Assembly (NCBI GenBank): GCA_933822405.4
Contig: CAKOGP040002202.1
Coordinates: forward strand, 1 to 64,000
DNA from: Cylindrotheca closterium
Lineage: Eukaryota > Bacillariophyta > Bacillariophyceae > Bacillariales > Bacillariaceae
Direction: 5' to 3'
DNA: 64,000 nucleotides
The position numbers and the translations under genes are program-made. Below, in pieces: positions 20,501 through 28,968 of the stretch. The notes beneath the pieces were generated by a model. That model saw only the letters and a list, made by a program, of their open reading frames with translations, searched no databases and was not told where the DNA came from. Each line of letters opens with the position of its first letter. Position 1 is the first letter of the stretch.

Positions 20501-22027
20501 CACCCCCTTTGCTTGCCCCATTTCTTCCGCTTCTTGGTCGGTCTCATCCTTTTCATCCTCTTCTTCCTCGCCGTCCTCTTCGGAACTTTCTTCTTCGCCA
20601 TCTCCTTCTTCTTCTTCACCCGAACTTTCTTCCTCGCCCGAACTTTCTTCCTCGCCGGACGATCCCGAATCATTCTCGTCGACTTCACTATGATCTATTT
20701 CCTCGGCAGCAGCAGCAGCGGCGGCGTCAGTTTCAGTGGTTTCTGTGTTTGCGGCGGCGGCGGCGGCCTGTGCTGTCTCTTCCTTTGCGTCGTTGGCAGC
20801 TTGCCCCGCGTCTTTGGGTGACGTGTCGGCAGGTGTACCAGTGGATGATTCCTCCATTGGTGGTGTATTCGTATCCTCCTCAGGTTGTGTTTGCTCCATT
20901 TCGTTGCCGGTTTCGACATTGACGTTGGGAGGAGAATCACCATCATTTTGTATTTCGGTCTTGGCTTGTTCCGATGGTTCCTCCTCCTGGGAGTCTGGAA
21001 TCTCGGCAAGGTCATTGCTAGCAGATTTATCTTCTGATGGCTCGACTACACCCTTTCCTTCCATTTCGTCATTGGTTTCGATATTGTTTTCGATATTGTC
21101 GTTGGGAGGAGAAGCATCATTCTTTTGTGCTTCGGTCTTGGCTTGTTCCAATGATTCTTTCTGAATTTCGAACGTTTCGGTTGGAACATTGCTAGCATTT
21201 TCATCTTCTGATGGCTCTACTCCACCCTTTGCTTCCATTTCGTTGTTGGTTCCGATATTGTTGTTGGAAGGCGAAGGAGAAGCTGTAATTTCATCAACAA
21301 CACTTTCATCTTGTTGCGCTTCGTTCTTCTTTACATCACCACTCTCTTTTGATGACTCTCCTGCGGAACTTTTGACGATTACCCGTTTCGCTGCAGGCTT
21401 TGTTTCAGTTTCCTCCTCGTCCTCTTCAGAACTTTCTTCTTCTTCTGTTGATTCGTACGACGACCCTTCCTCTTCCGAGCTTTCTTCCTCGTCTGTGCTT
21501 TCCCATTCGCTGGATTCTTCGTCCTCCGCACCTTCTGTTTCCTCCTCGGACGATCCCGTCTCGTCATTACAAGTAGCTTTTGGTGGAGGTGTTATTGGCT
21601 TAGCAGCAGATGGTGCTCCGTTTGATTCCTTGGTCTCATTTTTGGTAGTGGCAGTGTCTTCACTTGCGTGATCTTTGGTTTGTTGCGGAGAGGAGACTTC
21701 TGCTGCTGCTGCTGCTGCTGCTGCCGGACTTTGTTGTTTTGGATTGGATGATGGTTCCGACGATGATGCTTCTTTGGTGTTGTTAGCAGGCGGTGCCTTC
21801 CCCTGATTCATGCTATTGCGTATCCGTTGTGGAACAAAATCATCTGTCAAAATATCCAGCAATGAATTGTCATCATCTGACAAGACAGCCGCGTTGATGC
21901 TTCGGACTTTTGATTTTTCGGAAGTCCTTAGTTTGCCAGATTTCCCATCGAGCTTGGCAATGGCGGGAACAGCTTTACCTTCTTCCGCCATTGGTTTTGA
22001 ACTTTTCAGTCCAAGACTGAATCTCAT
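14564..22027 (-). CDS. Giant BspA-type LRR, pseudokinase and tandem PH-domain protein
   Basis: Intronless, 2487 residues. Residues 1-735 are acidic, Ser/Glu-rich and disordered, with repeated blocks around a IPSNVDSIEI core (about 505-745). BspA-type LRR_5 repeats run from about 740 to 1160 (IGEASFYKCEALTEMHFP type). An EF-hand-like stretch FRQIDHKKQGEISKEQFLSF lies near 1380. A kinase-like fold spans about 1470-1710, with HGNLRMSKIV for HRDLKPEN, DMA for DFG and LPPEM for APE, so the catalytic Asp is missing and it should be a pseudokinase. A coiled-coil pair precedes two PH domains (about 1873-1970 and 1971-2070; EGWLQKRRFNKKSLWKNRYF and EGWLQKQSRKHKQLWNDRYF). The C-terminal tail is again acidic. 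It probably acts as a membrane phosphoinositide-linked scaffold; this is inference from domains. Confidence 0.85.
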   Translation of the reverse strand: MRFSLGLKSSKPMAEEGKAVPAIAKLDGKSGKLRTSEKSKVRSINAAVLSDDDNSLLDILTDDFVPQRIRNSMNQGKAPPANNTKEASSSEPSSNPKQQSPAAAAAAAAEVSSPQQTKDHASEDTATTKNETKESNGAPSAAKPITPPPKATCNDETGSSEEETEGAEDEESSEWESTDEEESSEEEGSSYESTEEEESSEEDEEETETKPAAKRVIVKSSAGESSKESGDVKKNEAQQDESVVDEITASPSPSNNNIGTNNEMEAKGGVEPSEDENASNVPTETFEIQKESLEQAKTEAQKNDASPPNDNIENNIETNDEMEGKGVVEPSEDKSASNDLAEIPDSQEEEPSEQAKTEIQNDGDSPPNVNVETGNEMEQTQPEEDTNTPPMEESSTGTPADTSPKDAGQAANDAKEETAQAAAAAANTETTETDAAAAAAAEEIDHSEVDENDSGSSGEEESSGEEESSGEEEEGDGEEESSEEDGEEEEDEKDETDQEAEEMGQAKGVTIPSNIDGIEIPVGAKSNPPEEEEEDEDEDENGEADKQEEEQEHSKAMIPSNVDSIEITAEAKSNLVEEEEKGEVDKEEEEQEHSKATISSNVDSIEITAEDEAEATVDKEEEGKEQPKAMIPSNVDNIEIPAETKSNPAEEESSEDEAESTVDKEGEEKEHSKAEIASNVDDIEIAAEAKSKPVEEEDEEASGEEDEEDGEEEEAEANNEEEEKEQPIAMIPPNVESIEIAAEANTIPAAAFESCQQLKSVSFPPDSQVQSIGEASFYKCEALTEMHFPLHLEVIAKEAFLGCIGLRKASFASPETLQRIEKYAFYGCKSLLELGLPEEFDRIDRNALYGCFKLNPYPKSADPKVFVYTGEDGGQFVVPEDVTHVRVSDYCETIPKKTFMYRHQLLQVDFRNANNLKTIEKHAFYRCGNLRDVNLSSTPLQSIGEKAFFGCKSLTSVHPPRTLTLVDGAALNFSGYYVYNGGAGEMVPADMKQVRVGTSVENLPKEAFVQCEKLQEVGLTEALSLTSIGEEAFYYSEALTEISLPRNVRIIERAAFLGCSSLGKVSLNTNLEVIGDEAFEACTALRTIAMSENVQVIGDSAFYACTKLQQVQLNDLLKVIGQEAFMSCKSLVNITLPSGLNTLGENAFEQCINLEWIDLSGPDNLPLAMHIRVQYEDEVGEKLKMASLMEMYSEAPLDASKLVSGNEDELQLLDEIKSAYMLVELDAIAKFPNQAKDNGFVQFLSHHLDNQSAESLYDYLQAASVETVQRLATAKDFSGNSALKVAKPPVLQAFQERLSFLGRYSLQEEAVVCKSDNAIVIEAVDYEMEECYAEGFDRWSLAETLDDELFCRALEDLLLIPMENSFAVSEEYFRQIDHKKQGEISKEQFLSFCTEKFGRKVMLKFLRYEDQYQRELDRNALDLDRRHVLRILRHHDKRDTPGMADALPGFLGAHLSNDESPSDYCHLIVLPHGNRNLEAIYRFEKPTGLEVKSLLHEVAKALSHLHDNGVVHGNLRMSKIVRQNGHVKLTDMAASARSGSEPLGLKASSGVLPPEMIHGILDSSGCEQLKDYYRNASAKTKESRAPKISHMPTKLWCVTKAYLTDKGRKGSSFVPRTEGLPYELLPASASADAWSFGVLVYACCTGHPLFKVNYRDSIEDGDSLRRLWDWNDIDLESSLAQHIEDDATQDLLRYLLQRDQSMRPSMKEVLRHPFFDPDNKMEDWQSTSTAQTPIPHHDYVTVLNDESTVLNDVSTGLNDELETPHVSNKRSVSSSHKLKSVPLASGPNGDEETVSVMEYNAVSKEVEVLKEELKKSMVVGSAESISLQEYKKLSDEVALLKDELKKSRHELIASPGVNHRDPSHYPNAPQNVEVIFEGWLQKRRFNKKSLWKNRYFVSYKDGTVIYFRNASDLNDPRNGGCAFHAIKFQKPEEGSEDTFELHTQQGEPIMQLRLSDLTICTVDDWFGTKQHENNSVVHEGWLQKQSRKHKQLWNDRYFVLDKMGTVMYYASAAAANDPSAGGATFARVKWEHVADTSKKEDFDLKTMNGKSIMKLRLSALSSSNIDDWMKGNRWFEKPNQPPKIIRNENIDDALPSVPGSAPQDFVYANELATFSGVSEMGITYDGARFIDKETGSIIELDEDMWVGLNDRQTADEIGNAIKPIEEENDITEKKSDEAIVFDMNKEVQERNEGSADNALNDGDAISSETVDLEEPVKEGIENEVQPNVGSAILEKEDKHDEQNGGDAISNVTVDLDQPIEERKEIDREQNDASATQEKQDRVDSPTVGVTNGKSGVVPIVKDGGENKSIKAAHIPQDAQENGDAQKDKDITSGISKAFQLFKRKEVKEKATGNNVRKSGAAISAAKEDQDASYDYDDSVLSKGPRSNQIFAPVSSVNFAGQVAVLSDDDNSLSIKSNPTEKPKGQNTAGNPRRISEQIPRLVSQFTERLSLDGKERRRKRREKMKQKKRVGMLSYESADGVLAGKSM

Positions 22028-22509
22028 TTGTGTTCAGTGTACAAGAGTACAATGCAGAATCAGGAGAAGAGGCGCGAATCAACAATCACAATACTGGGGC
22101 AGCCTCTGTCACGCAATGATATGTTGTTTTTGTTTTCCCCCTACCGTATTGAATCAAATGTGCTAGACTGTCGCTGTATGATACTCTCTCTGATGCCAAT
22201 GTATTCGTGTGTATATATATACATATATATATTTATGAACAATTCCCCCTTGTTAGTGACTTTTACGTTGCAACAATGATCACGATGGACATGTCTCTCT
22301 ACGATACTTCCAAATACGATATACCGGTAGATATTGCGTTCACCAAAAATAGCGAAACTCCGGGTCAGATCGCACCCGGGCACAATCACTACTCGCGCGC
22401 TAGTAAACGCGCGAGGCACAATAAAAATGACCATATTCAAATATTGAATAGACGCAAACTGCGTGAAGCAATAATAAGAGATACATACCGGAAGTCCAAG
22501 GATAGTAGT
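22028..22509. other. Intergenic; no supported gene
   Basis: This holds the 5' flank of the giant gene, a TA-rich tract near 22214-22236 and TACCGGTA at 22322-22329. A plus-strand frame is open from about 22207 to 22755, but its first part has no recognisable family. Only the part from about 22510 resembles a neighbouring gene. Confidence 0.45.
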
Positions 22510-22968
22510 AAGAACTTTGCAACGGCGACATGGAATGCGACCCAGCTTGCATCTCAAGTCAATGAACATGGCGGCGAGATTGCAGACCAGCTGGAACGGA
22601 TGCTTGAGCGCCAAAAGTATCAGATACGCCAAAACTATATCATTGGCTTGGGGTTCCCTCGACACAAGATGTGCTTCCGGGCAACAGCGCGGCACTCGCT
22701 TTCAAAGTCACTCTGTCAACAACAACCTTCAGCAGGTGGTCTTCGGTCGACATGAGGACCATGAAAAGGTGCAAATAAGGCTCAAAGAAAGGTATGGCTG
22801 AAGAAAATCGTTGATTCCATCGGCTGTAGGGGTAATGGGGCGCTATTTCTAACATGGGAAGTCAAGAAGTTGGTCCCACTCAACGATGAAGTAGAGGTTT
22901 TATTTGAAGGTCAGCGCTGCTTTTCGAGCGTTGCGGCTGAAAGTGGGTAGAAGTAGTGACCAGTTTCG
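22510..22968 (+). pseudogene. Decayed partial copy of the CRAL-TRIO/DUF6824 gene
   Basis: The nucleotide sequence parallels the second exon of the intact gene at 23730-25175. The stretch around 22528-22590 matches 24746-24810 with many substitutions, and 22720-22960 matches 24960-25165. The translation gives EHGGEIADQLER against EHGEISDHLEH in the intact copy, then frameshifts and stops appear (for example after 22752). Later blocks such as KIVDSIGC and KVSAAFRALRLKVG survive in other frames. It therefore carries the end of the CRAL-TRIO domain plus DUF6824 and cannot encode the full domain. It is a local partial duplication in the same orientation, about 2.2 kb from the parent. Confidence 0.75.
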
Positions 22969-22969
22969 T

Positions 22970-23729
22970 TGCACCGACGATTGCAATTCCCCCACCATGC
23001 TCTCCCGAATCGCAATTCTGGATTGTAGTTGTTGTGAAGATTGCGGATCTGAAGAATTGCCGGTGTTATCTGTTTCGAGAAGGCATCCGCCACTCTGTCG
23101 TCACAAATGACCTTGCCTTCAGCCAAGATTCACAAACCCAGTACCATATCTACCAGGTTGCCACAAGTAGGAGAGAAACACAATGCAAGAGGCATTCCCG
23201 GTTATAATACTATCACTCCACACGTCTAGCCTTCTCTTCATTGCAGTCGATGAGCCATCAATTTTAATACAGGCGCCTCCGGTGGAAATCCTAATCGCAA
23301 TAGCTATATGTGCACAAATCGTAGTTCAAAGTATCCCGGTACGCAACACATACCGGTATAGCAAATCTACAGACCAGTAGCAAAGATACAGACTATATAT
23401 TATCGCAAAAATATTGCTTTTGGCCCGATAAGTCGAGTCAGTCGACCGACCTTTTTCCGCCCCGACGCGAAGAAGACAAGACGACTGACTGACTGACTGA
23501 CTGACTGACTGACTGACTGACTGACTGACTCATTTCGTTCAGGCAAAGAATGAAACGCGGTGAAATGACGAACCGCAATCCTATTAATTTTTTAATAAAT
23601 CGCCCTTTTTTAAAATTATCGGTAATATATGCTGCGTGACCAGCCACCCTAATACGACTATTGCTTCAATCCTCTTCAATCCGAGCGAAGACTTGTTGTT
23701 TGACAACAAATAATACTCTGTTTTAATTG
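22970..23729. other. Intergenic between relic and intact CRAL-TRIO gene
   Basis: This holds TACCGGTA at 23351-23358, the (GACT)12 tract listed separately and an AT-rich stretch near 23580-23630. It is the presumed promoter of the CRAL-TRIO gene. Nothing else was recognised. Confidence 0.45.
23483..23530. repeat. (GACT)12 microsatellite
   Basis: Twelve perfect GACT units lie about 200 bases upstream of the CRAL-TRIO/DUF6824 start codon. Confidence 0.95.
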
Positions 23730-25175
23730 ATGAATCAGCATCTTAAGGGAAGTGAGGATAACGACAAGGTCACGGATGATGACGACAAGAGTCCCAACAT
23801 CTTGACCAAACAAATGCCGCCCAATGCTTCTGATCCCAAAGTCGCCGATTCCTTAATTGCCACTCAAATGGCTAAACTATCAGTCGCTGATCGAGAAAAG
23901 GCCTACATGGACGTTCATGGCATATCAGAAGATGCTCAAGAAACTCCTGAACTGATTCAGGAGAGTTTGGTGCTACTCCAACTTGAAATCGACATGTTGT
24001 CCGACAAGAAAGCCTACATCATTGCCGATCGACTGGATCCTAATTATACCCAGGATGGAGACTTTCGACTTGCGTTCCTTCGATGCGAGAGGTTCGATTG
24101 CCAAAAGGCAGCACTTCGGATCATACGACATTTTCAGACGAAACTGGATTTGTTTGGTGAGGATAAGCTTACAATGGACATTACTCAAGACGATTTGGAT
24201 ACGGACGACATGGATGTTCTGTACAGTGCCAATGGCCGTTTTCTGAATGCGTATGATAGCGGTGGAAGGATCATCAATTTTATAACGCGGGTGCCGAAGC
24301 TGTTCAAGACAGATGCGGTGGTAAGTCTTCTTCGCTACCGGTATATCGAGATATGCGGTTCTAGGTTGCTCCACTCTCGGTACAATCATTCGTCATGTGT
24401 ACCATCAGTCCTTTGATCCAGCTCAACTAATTGCTTTCAGCTTCGAAAAGGTTTTTACAATATAATGACGTTGTTTCGTGACAACGCGGAGGTGCAACGG
24501 CGTGGAGCAGTTTCTGTCTGCTGGAGTGCTGGGAGTGCGAAAGGAACAAGTGGGGACAGTCCTGATCTCAATTGGAAACTGCCAAAGTTGCATGAAGGAT
24601 CCCCCATGCGGATATCAGCAATTCACCTGTGCTTTACAGATGACACTTGGAGGGACAAACTCGCAATCGTGAGAGCCAGTTTGAACAAGCAGACATTAGT
24701 GCGTGCTCGGCTTATACATGGTACGATGCAAGACTGTATGCAACACCTACGGCGACATGGAATCGACCCAGCTTGCATCCCACTCAATGAACACGGGGAG
24801 ATTTCAGACCATTTGGAACATTGTAATCAACTGGAACAACAGCGGATGCATGAACGTCTAAAGTATCCGATGCGTCATACGATTGGGGTCCCCGCGGCTC
24901 ACGATGTGCTTCTCGGTAAAGGCACTCCCTTTCAAAATCACTGGGGTAACAAGAACCTTCGGCACATGGTCCTCGATCGATACAAGGAGTATGAAAAAGC
25001 AAAAAAAGGTATAAAGAAGGCTATTGCTTGCGAAATCGTTGATTCCATCAGGGGCACCGGAGGCTTATTTCTAAAGCAAGGTGAAAAGGAGTGGGTCCCA
25101 GTCAGCGATGAAGTAGCGATGACGAAAGTCAGCGCTGGTTTTCGAACGTTGCGGCTTAAGGGTGTGGCAAAGTAG
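23730..25175 (+). CDS. CRAL-TRIO (Sec14-like) protein fused to a DUF6824 domain
   Basis: Two exons, 23730-24320 and 24441-25175 (GTAAGT donor, TTTCAG acceptor, phase 0), 441 residues. The ATG at 23730 is preferred to the TTG before it. The N-terminal half reads as a CRAL-TRIO protein: FRLAFLRCERFDCQKAALRI near 115, then the lipid-pocket domain with SANGRFLNAYDSGGRIINFI and, in exon 2, MRISAIHLCF and LVRARLIHGTM. The C-terminal 90 residues carry DUF6824: DVLLGKGTPFQNHWGNKNLR near 350, then an acidic-basic helix and GGLFLKQGEKEWVPVSDEVA. DUF6824 is a diatom-enriched domain of unknown function, often seen in putative nuclear proteins. A decayed copy of the C-terminal half lies upstream. TACCGGTA sits in the intron (24336-24343). 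Confidence 0.85.
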
Positions 25176-25337
25176 TGGACCTTCGTGGGCTCTTGGTTGG
25201 GTGAGCTTATTTCGCCATTGCTACTTCGCGCCTAGGCCTTGCTTGGTATCGTTATTGTTGTGGAAGAATCACTGTTTTACTTTTAGGAGCATTTCGCTGA
25301 AGTTGTGTACAAATCTTGAGGAGAACTATAGCCGCGT

Positions 25338-25425
25338 CTCTTCTGAATGCTGCTCGTCTTCTTTCGGACGAAGGTGCCTCTCTGGAACCAAGGGGCACCT
25401 TTGGCATGTTCAAAACGACCCTGAA
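25338..25425 (+). pseudogene. Ankyrin-repeat relic
   Basis: The frame starting near 25347 reads NAARLLSDEGASLEPR. This matches NAARALLDRGAGLESR in the broken ankyrin gene at about 26800-26850, and the nucleotides align closely (AATGCTGCTCGT is shared). No open frame extends around it, so this is a fragment of an earlier ankyrin copy. Confidence 0.65.
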
Positions 25426-25554
25426 CAAGTACCTTTTATATTGAGTGATACGTGCGTGCGCGCGAGATGATGGGAAAAACCGCATTTTGCGATCGAATTA
25501 TTTTATCATATATCGCATCGCATGCACCTTAGCATGTGCCAATCCGTTGGATCC

Positions 25555-25720
25555 TATCCATAAGGTGCTTTAGTCCGATGCCATGTCGGGAATCTTCACC
25601 ACTCACACACGGCTCTGGAACGGCCGGGAAATAGAAATTTAGCATACAATTCTTGGGAGTAAATATTGATTTTCCCGGCCGTCCCTGACGAAAATTGACC
25701 AACCGTTGATCGGCTCGTTT
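25555..25720 (+). repeat. Diverged 5'-flank duplicate, copy A
   Basis: The block includes GATGCCATGTCGGGAATCTT and, further on, CCAACCGTTGATCGGC. The region 27411-27660 before the next ankyrin gene has GGTGCCATAGCGGGAATTTT and CGAACCGTTGATTG in the same order. Both blocks sit about 300-420 bases upstream of an ankyrin start, so the gene and its 5' flank were duplicated together. Confidence 0.55.
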
Positions 25721-25982
25721 TTCTCTACCTAATATGCAGGGATGAATACTTTATTCCATCATAATATATTACTATATGCGTGCGGCTGTTATATTTACAA
25801 GCACGAAAATTCCAAGGTCTCGCCAAGGCAGGTACTAGAGCATATATATATACTACATACGGCCAACAAGAAGGGACGACTCATTCTTGCCACCTCAAGT
25901 ATTGCATAATCTATTGCGTGCGCCTCAAATACACAATAATATAAGCATCAGCAACTATATGATTGTGTAGACAACAACCATA

Positions 25983-27209
25983 ATGGCGGACCTGATTCAA
26001 GCGGTGAGGGGTGGAGATTGGAGGCTAGTAAAAGAATTGCTGGATGCTGGAGGAAATGCGAATCAACCGGATGAAAAGTTCAGCACACCAGCCTTGCACA
26101 TTGCCATCTATGGGATACGCAAGGAAAATATTTTTGATTTATCGATTATTGAATTATTGATCGATTATGGTGCAGATGTGAATGCCAGGGATCATAATTG
26201 TAGGAATTGGACGCCAATACATTCAGCGTGTGAGTAATCTTGTGACGACATTGTTGGATTGCTATTGGATAATGGGGTCAATTTGGAAGCAACGGACTGC
26301 TGGGGATGGACTCCACTGTTCACTGCCTGCACCACATATGATGGACGTCTTGTGAAACTATTGTTGGATCGAGGTGCCAATATACAAGCGACGACCAGTG
26401 CTGGAGAAGCAATGGAGTCTCGAGACTCCATTGCTTCACGCAGTCTCCGGAGATTATTTCGAACCCACTCAGGCCTTACTATATCGAGATGCGAATCTGG
26501 ACGTATGGGACGCTGTTGGCGATGCACCCTTGCATATTGCATGCGCTCGAAACCGTCCCTGGCATATGGGAATGTTACTGGACCATGGAGGTAGCGTGGA
26601 GGCAAGAAATATCAAAGGCAATACACCTTTGCATTCGGTTTGTCGAAGCAATGACTTTATTGACATTTTAATGGTAACGTCGACAGCGACAATGGTAACC
26701 TTGAAGTTGATGGGAAAACTCATGCATTGATTGACTGGGGTGCCAACATGGAAGCACGGAACGCTGATGGTCGTACACCTTTGCATGTGGCAACCAATCT
26801 GAATGCTGCTCGTGCTCTTTTGGATCGAGGTGCCGGTTTGGAATCAAGGGACAACAATGGCAATACACCTTTGCATATTTCATGTTCCGAAGGCAAGATG
26901 GATTTCGTTCGTCTGCTATTGGACCAAGGAGCTGATTTGGAAGCGACGAACAATATGGGATGCGGACCGTTGCATTTTGCAGCTGTCGCCGGGTGTATCA
27001 ATGCTGCTCAAGTCCTCTTGGATCGGCGTGCTGTAACAGATGCCACGACACTTGCCAGGACAACACCACTTTTCTTCGCATGTCAAAAGGGCCGTGTGGA
27101 GATGGTCTGGCTGCTTGTGAGGCAATATCCATGGCTTATTGATGGACAGACATACAGTGATGCAAGTAATCGCAATCCTAATGCCTGTCACTATAGTACT
27201 GCATCGTAG
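25983..27209 (+). pseudogene. Ankyrin-repeat gene broken by a stop, a templated insertion and a frameshift
   Basis: A chain of about nine ankyrin repeats starts at ATG 25983 (MADLIQAVRGGDWRLVKELL). The first break is an in-frame TAA at 26235-26237; the same frame continues directly with CDDIVGLLLDNGVNLEATD. The second is a 16-base insertion around 26411-26426 that moves the frame by one and forms a perfect palindrome with the next bases. The third is a one-base-type shift near 26662-26675, after which the frame returns and runs to the stop at 27207-27209 through HVATNLNAARALLDRGAGLE and similar repeats. The remaining repeats keep good consensus, so the decay is recent. Read-through or recoding cannot be excluded but three lesions argue for a pseudogene. 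Confidence 0.8.
26406..26437. repeat. Perfect 32-bp palindrome inside the ankyrin pseudogene
   Basis: Bases 26406-26421 are the exact reverse complement of 26422-26437, with no spacer. Removing 16 bases restores a normal ankyrin frame (AGE then TPLLHAV), so the left arm is best read as an inverted copy of the right arm. Confidence 0.95.
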
Positions 27210-27806
27210 GAGAAGTAATAGTCAGGCAATTTATATCATGGCATAATCATAATACGGGTGGGTATACGCTATTCTATCCTTGTTCCAACGACACCGTCAC
27301 AAATAGTCATCGATGACGGACAGCTGTCGAACCAAGAGGTGGACCAAACGTCGGACAGGTATACCGGTACCACACTATAACCGATTCCGTTGGAACTTAT
27401 GTATATGTAATATGTTTGTTGGGTCTGGTGCCATAGCGGGAATTTTCTTCATCACACATTGCACTTACGAAAAGTGCCCGAACCGTTGATTGATTCATAA
27501 CGCAGCGGGGGAGGGGGGGGGGACTGCCAACCACCAGTGCCGCAGACATAAAGTGGTACAGTAAAGTTTCAGTGATGCCCAAGTTTTCCAGCAGACGTAC
27601 TACGCCAAAAATAAACGACTGACTCACACACATCCCCTGTAGGGGGCGGTATACATTGTTCCAATCCCATATTATATGCTTACTTTATTGACCCGGATGA
27701 CATGGTTCGGGTTTTCATGTGATTGTCTTCTTCATCAAATTTAAATTCGAATTTCACCATTTATTATCATCCAATATCATTTTTTAAAATATAGTATACA
27801 TGAACC
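27210..27806. other. Intergenic with flank duplicate, copy B
   Basis: This contains TACCGGTA at 27362-27369, the duplicated flank block at about 27411-27660 (partner of 25555-25720) and a G-run near 27508-27520. It is the presumed promoter region of the intact ankyrin gene. Confidence 0.5.
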
Positions 27807-28280
27807 ATGGACGACGAAGAACTGACCGAATGGATCATGATGGGCGACTTGAGCGAAGTAACGAAGTTACTGGATGATGGAGTAGACCCTGATCAACTGG
27901 AGGATGAAGAGACATATATGTCACCCTTGATTTTTGCCTGCGAATACCAACATGTGGATATTGCCAAACTCTTGGTGCATCACGGTGCCGATGTGAATGC
28001 CAGGGATTGTCGTGGTTGGACGCCATTGCATTATGCATGTTATAGGTCGAATCTGCCAATCGCTGAAACGCTGTTGGATAAGGGAGCTGATGTGGAAGCA
28101 ACGGATAGGGATGGATGGACTCCTTTGTTCCTTGCCTCCAGAAAGGAGTTTGTGCAATTGTTATTGGATAATGGTGCCAATATTAGAGCAAGGTGCAACG
28201 AGGGATTCACTCCATTGGACCAAGCATTGCACTTTAATTGTTTCGAAAGCGCCAAACTCTTGCGACGTCGAGGTGGTTGA
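27807..28280 (+). CDS. Small ankyrin-repeat protein
   Basis: Intronless, 157 residues, made almost entirely of about four ankyrin repeats. Recognisable units are IDIAKLLVHHGADVN-like (VDIAKLLVHHGADVNARD near 50), GWTPLHYACYRSN, AETLLDKGADVEATDRDGW and FVQLLLDNGANIRAR. The N-terminus (MDDEELTEWIMMGDLSEVTK) is the usual capping helix. There is no signal peptide, membrane segment or extra domain, so a protein-protein interaction role is all that can be said. It is a paralogue of the broken gene 600 bases upstream and appears intact. Confidence 0.8.
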   Translation: MDDEELTEWIMMGDLSEVTKLLDDGVDPDQLEDEETYMSPLIFACEYQHVDIAKLLVHHGADVNARDCRGWTPLHYACYRSNLPIAETLLDKGADVEATDRDGWTPLFLASRKEFVQLLLDNGANIRARCNEGFTPLDQALHFNCFESAKLLRRRGG

Positions 28281-28968
28281 TAGTATTTTTATTTAGTCGT
28301 TGGACAATGATGGTACAGTACCCAATCATTGCAACTGCACTATCAGAAAATTTTAAAGCTGGTTTACTCTTTTAGCCGCTTCCTCACATCACGTCAGATG
28401 GTAGTATTGCAAAGGGTGTTCGTAGTATGAGAACGACGGCTAGTCTTGGCCTTGGAAGAAGAAGGGAGGACCGAGGAGGACCACGAACCAGAATTATTCA
28501 TTCATTTTGTGTTCTACTGTCAATCTTCGTACTTTAGTTCAACAATCGTGAATACCCATCTGTTTGGTTTTAAGATGCAATTACAGGAGTGAGTCTCCAC
28601 GAGAGTGATCGCATCAAACGCTTTCACCGGTCGTATCATCCATCGATCGTTGCAATGGATGATTGATTTTAAAAACCGCAATATTTTGTGACGTCCCTTC
28701 AGTTTGGAAATTATGGGTCTGCCGCCGCAAGCTTGACACCAGCTCTAAGTAAAACTGATGCAGGCGTGACACCTTATCTAAGTAAATCCAGAGGAGAAGG
28801 ATTTCAAAAATGGAATTACGTGGCACACGAATCCGAAAACCGAACAAGTTCTTATTTTTGTCAGAATCTTTGGAAGTTCAAAAAGAAAAAAATTGAAGAG
28901 ATCGAACGAAGTCTCACAAATTTACCGCAACAATCATTATTGCATCATCATCCCACTTATCCAACAAG
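28281..28968. other. Intergenic, nothing recognised
   Basis: These 688 bases include one ACGTCA at about 28391 and no convincing coding frame. A plus-strand open frame from 28688 overlaps the next gene in another frame and looks spurious. Confidence 0.45.

Noticed and set aside
19713..20693. Ser-rich 326-residue plus-strand frame and other long antisense frames in the giant gene
   Set aside because: Shadows of Glu/Asp/Ser-rich repeats (GAA/GAG read as TTC/CTC); no independent domain.
22207..22755. 182-residue plus-strand frame as a gene
   Set aside because: Its first half has no family resemblance and its second half is the decayed CRAL-TRIO/DUF6824 copy in a broken frame.
23483..23530. Possible CRISPR-like or telomeric array
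   Set aside because: A simple tetranucleotide run with no spacers; not telomeric.
26224..26260. Donor-like GTGAGTAA at the first stop of the ankyrin gene, as if an intron removed it
   Set aside because: The ankyrin frame continues unchanged directly after the TAA and there is no acceptor before the next repeat, so a nonsense mutation is simpler.
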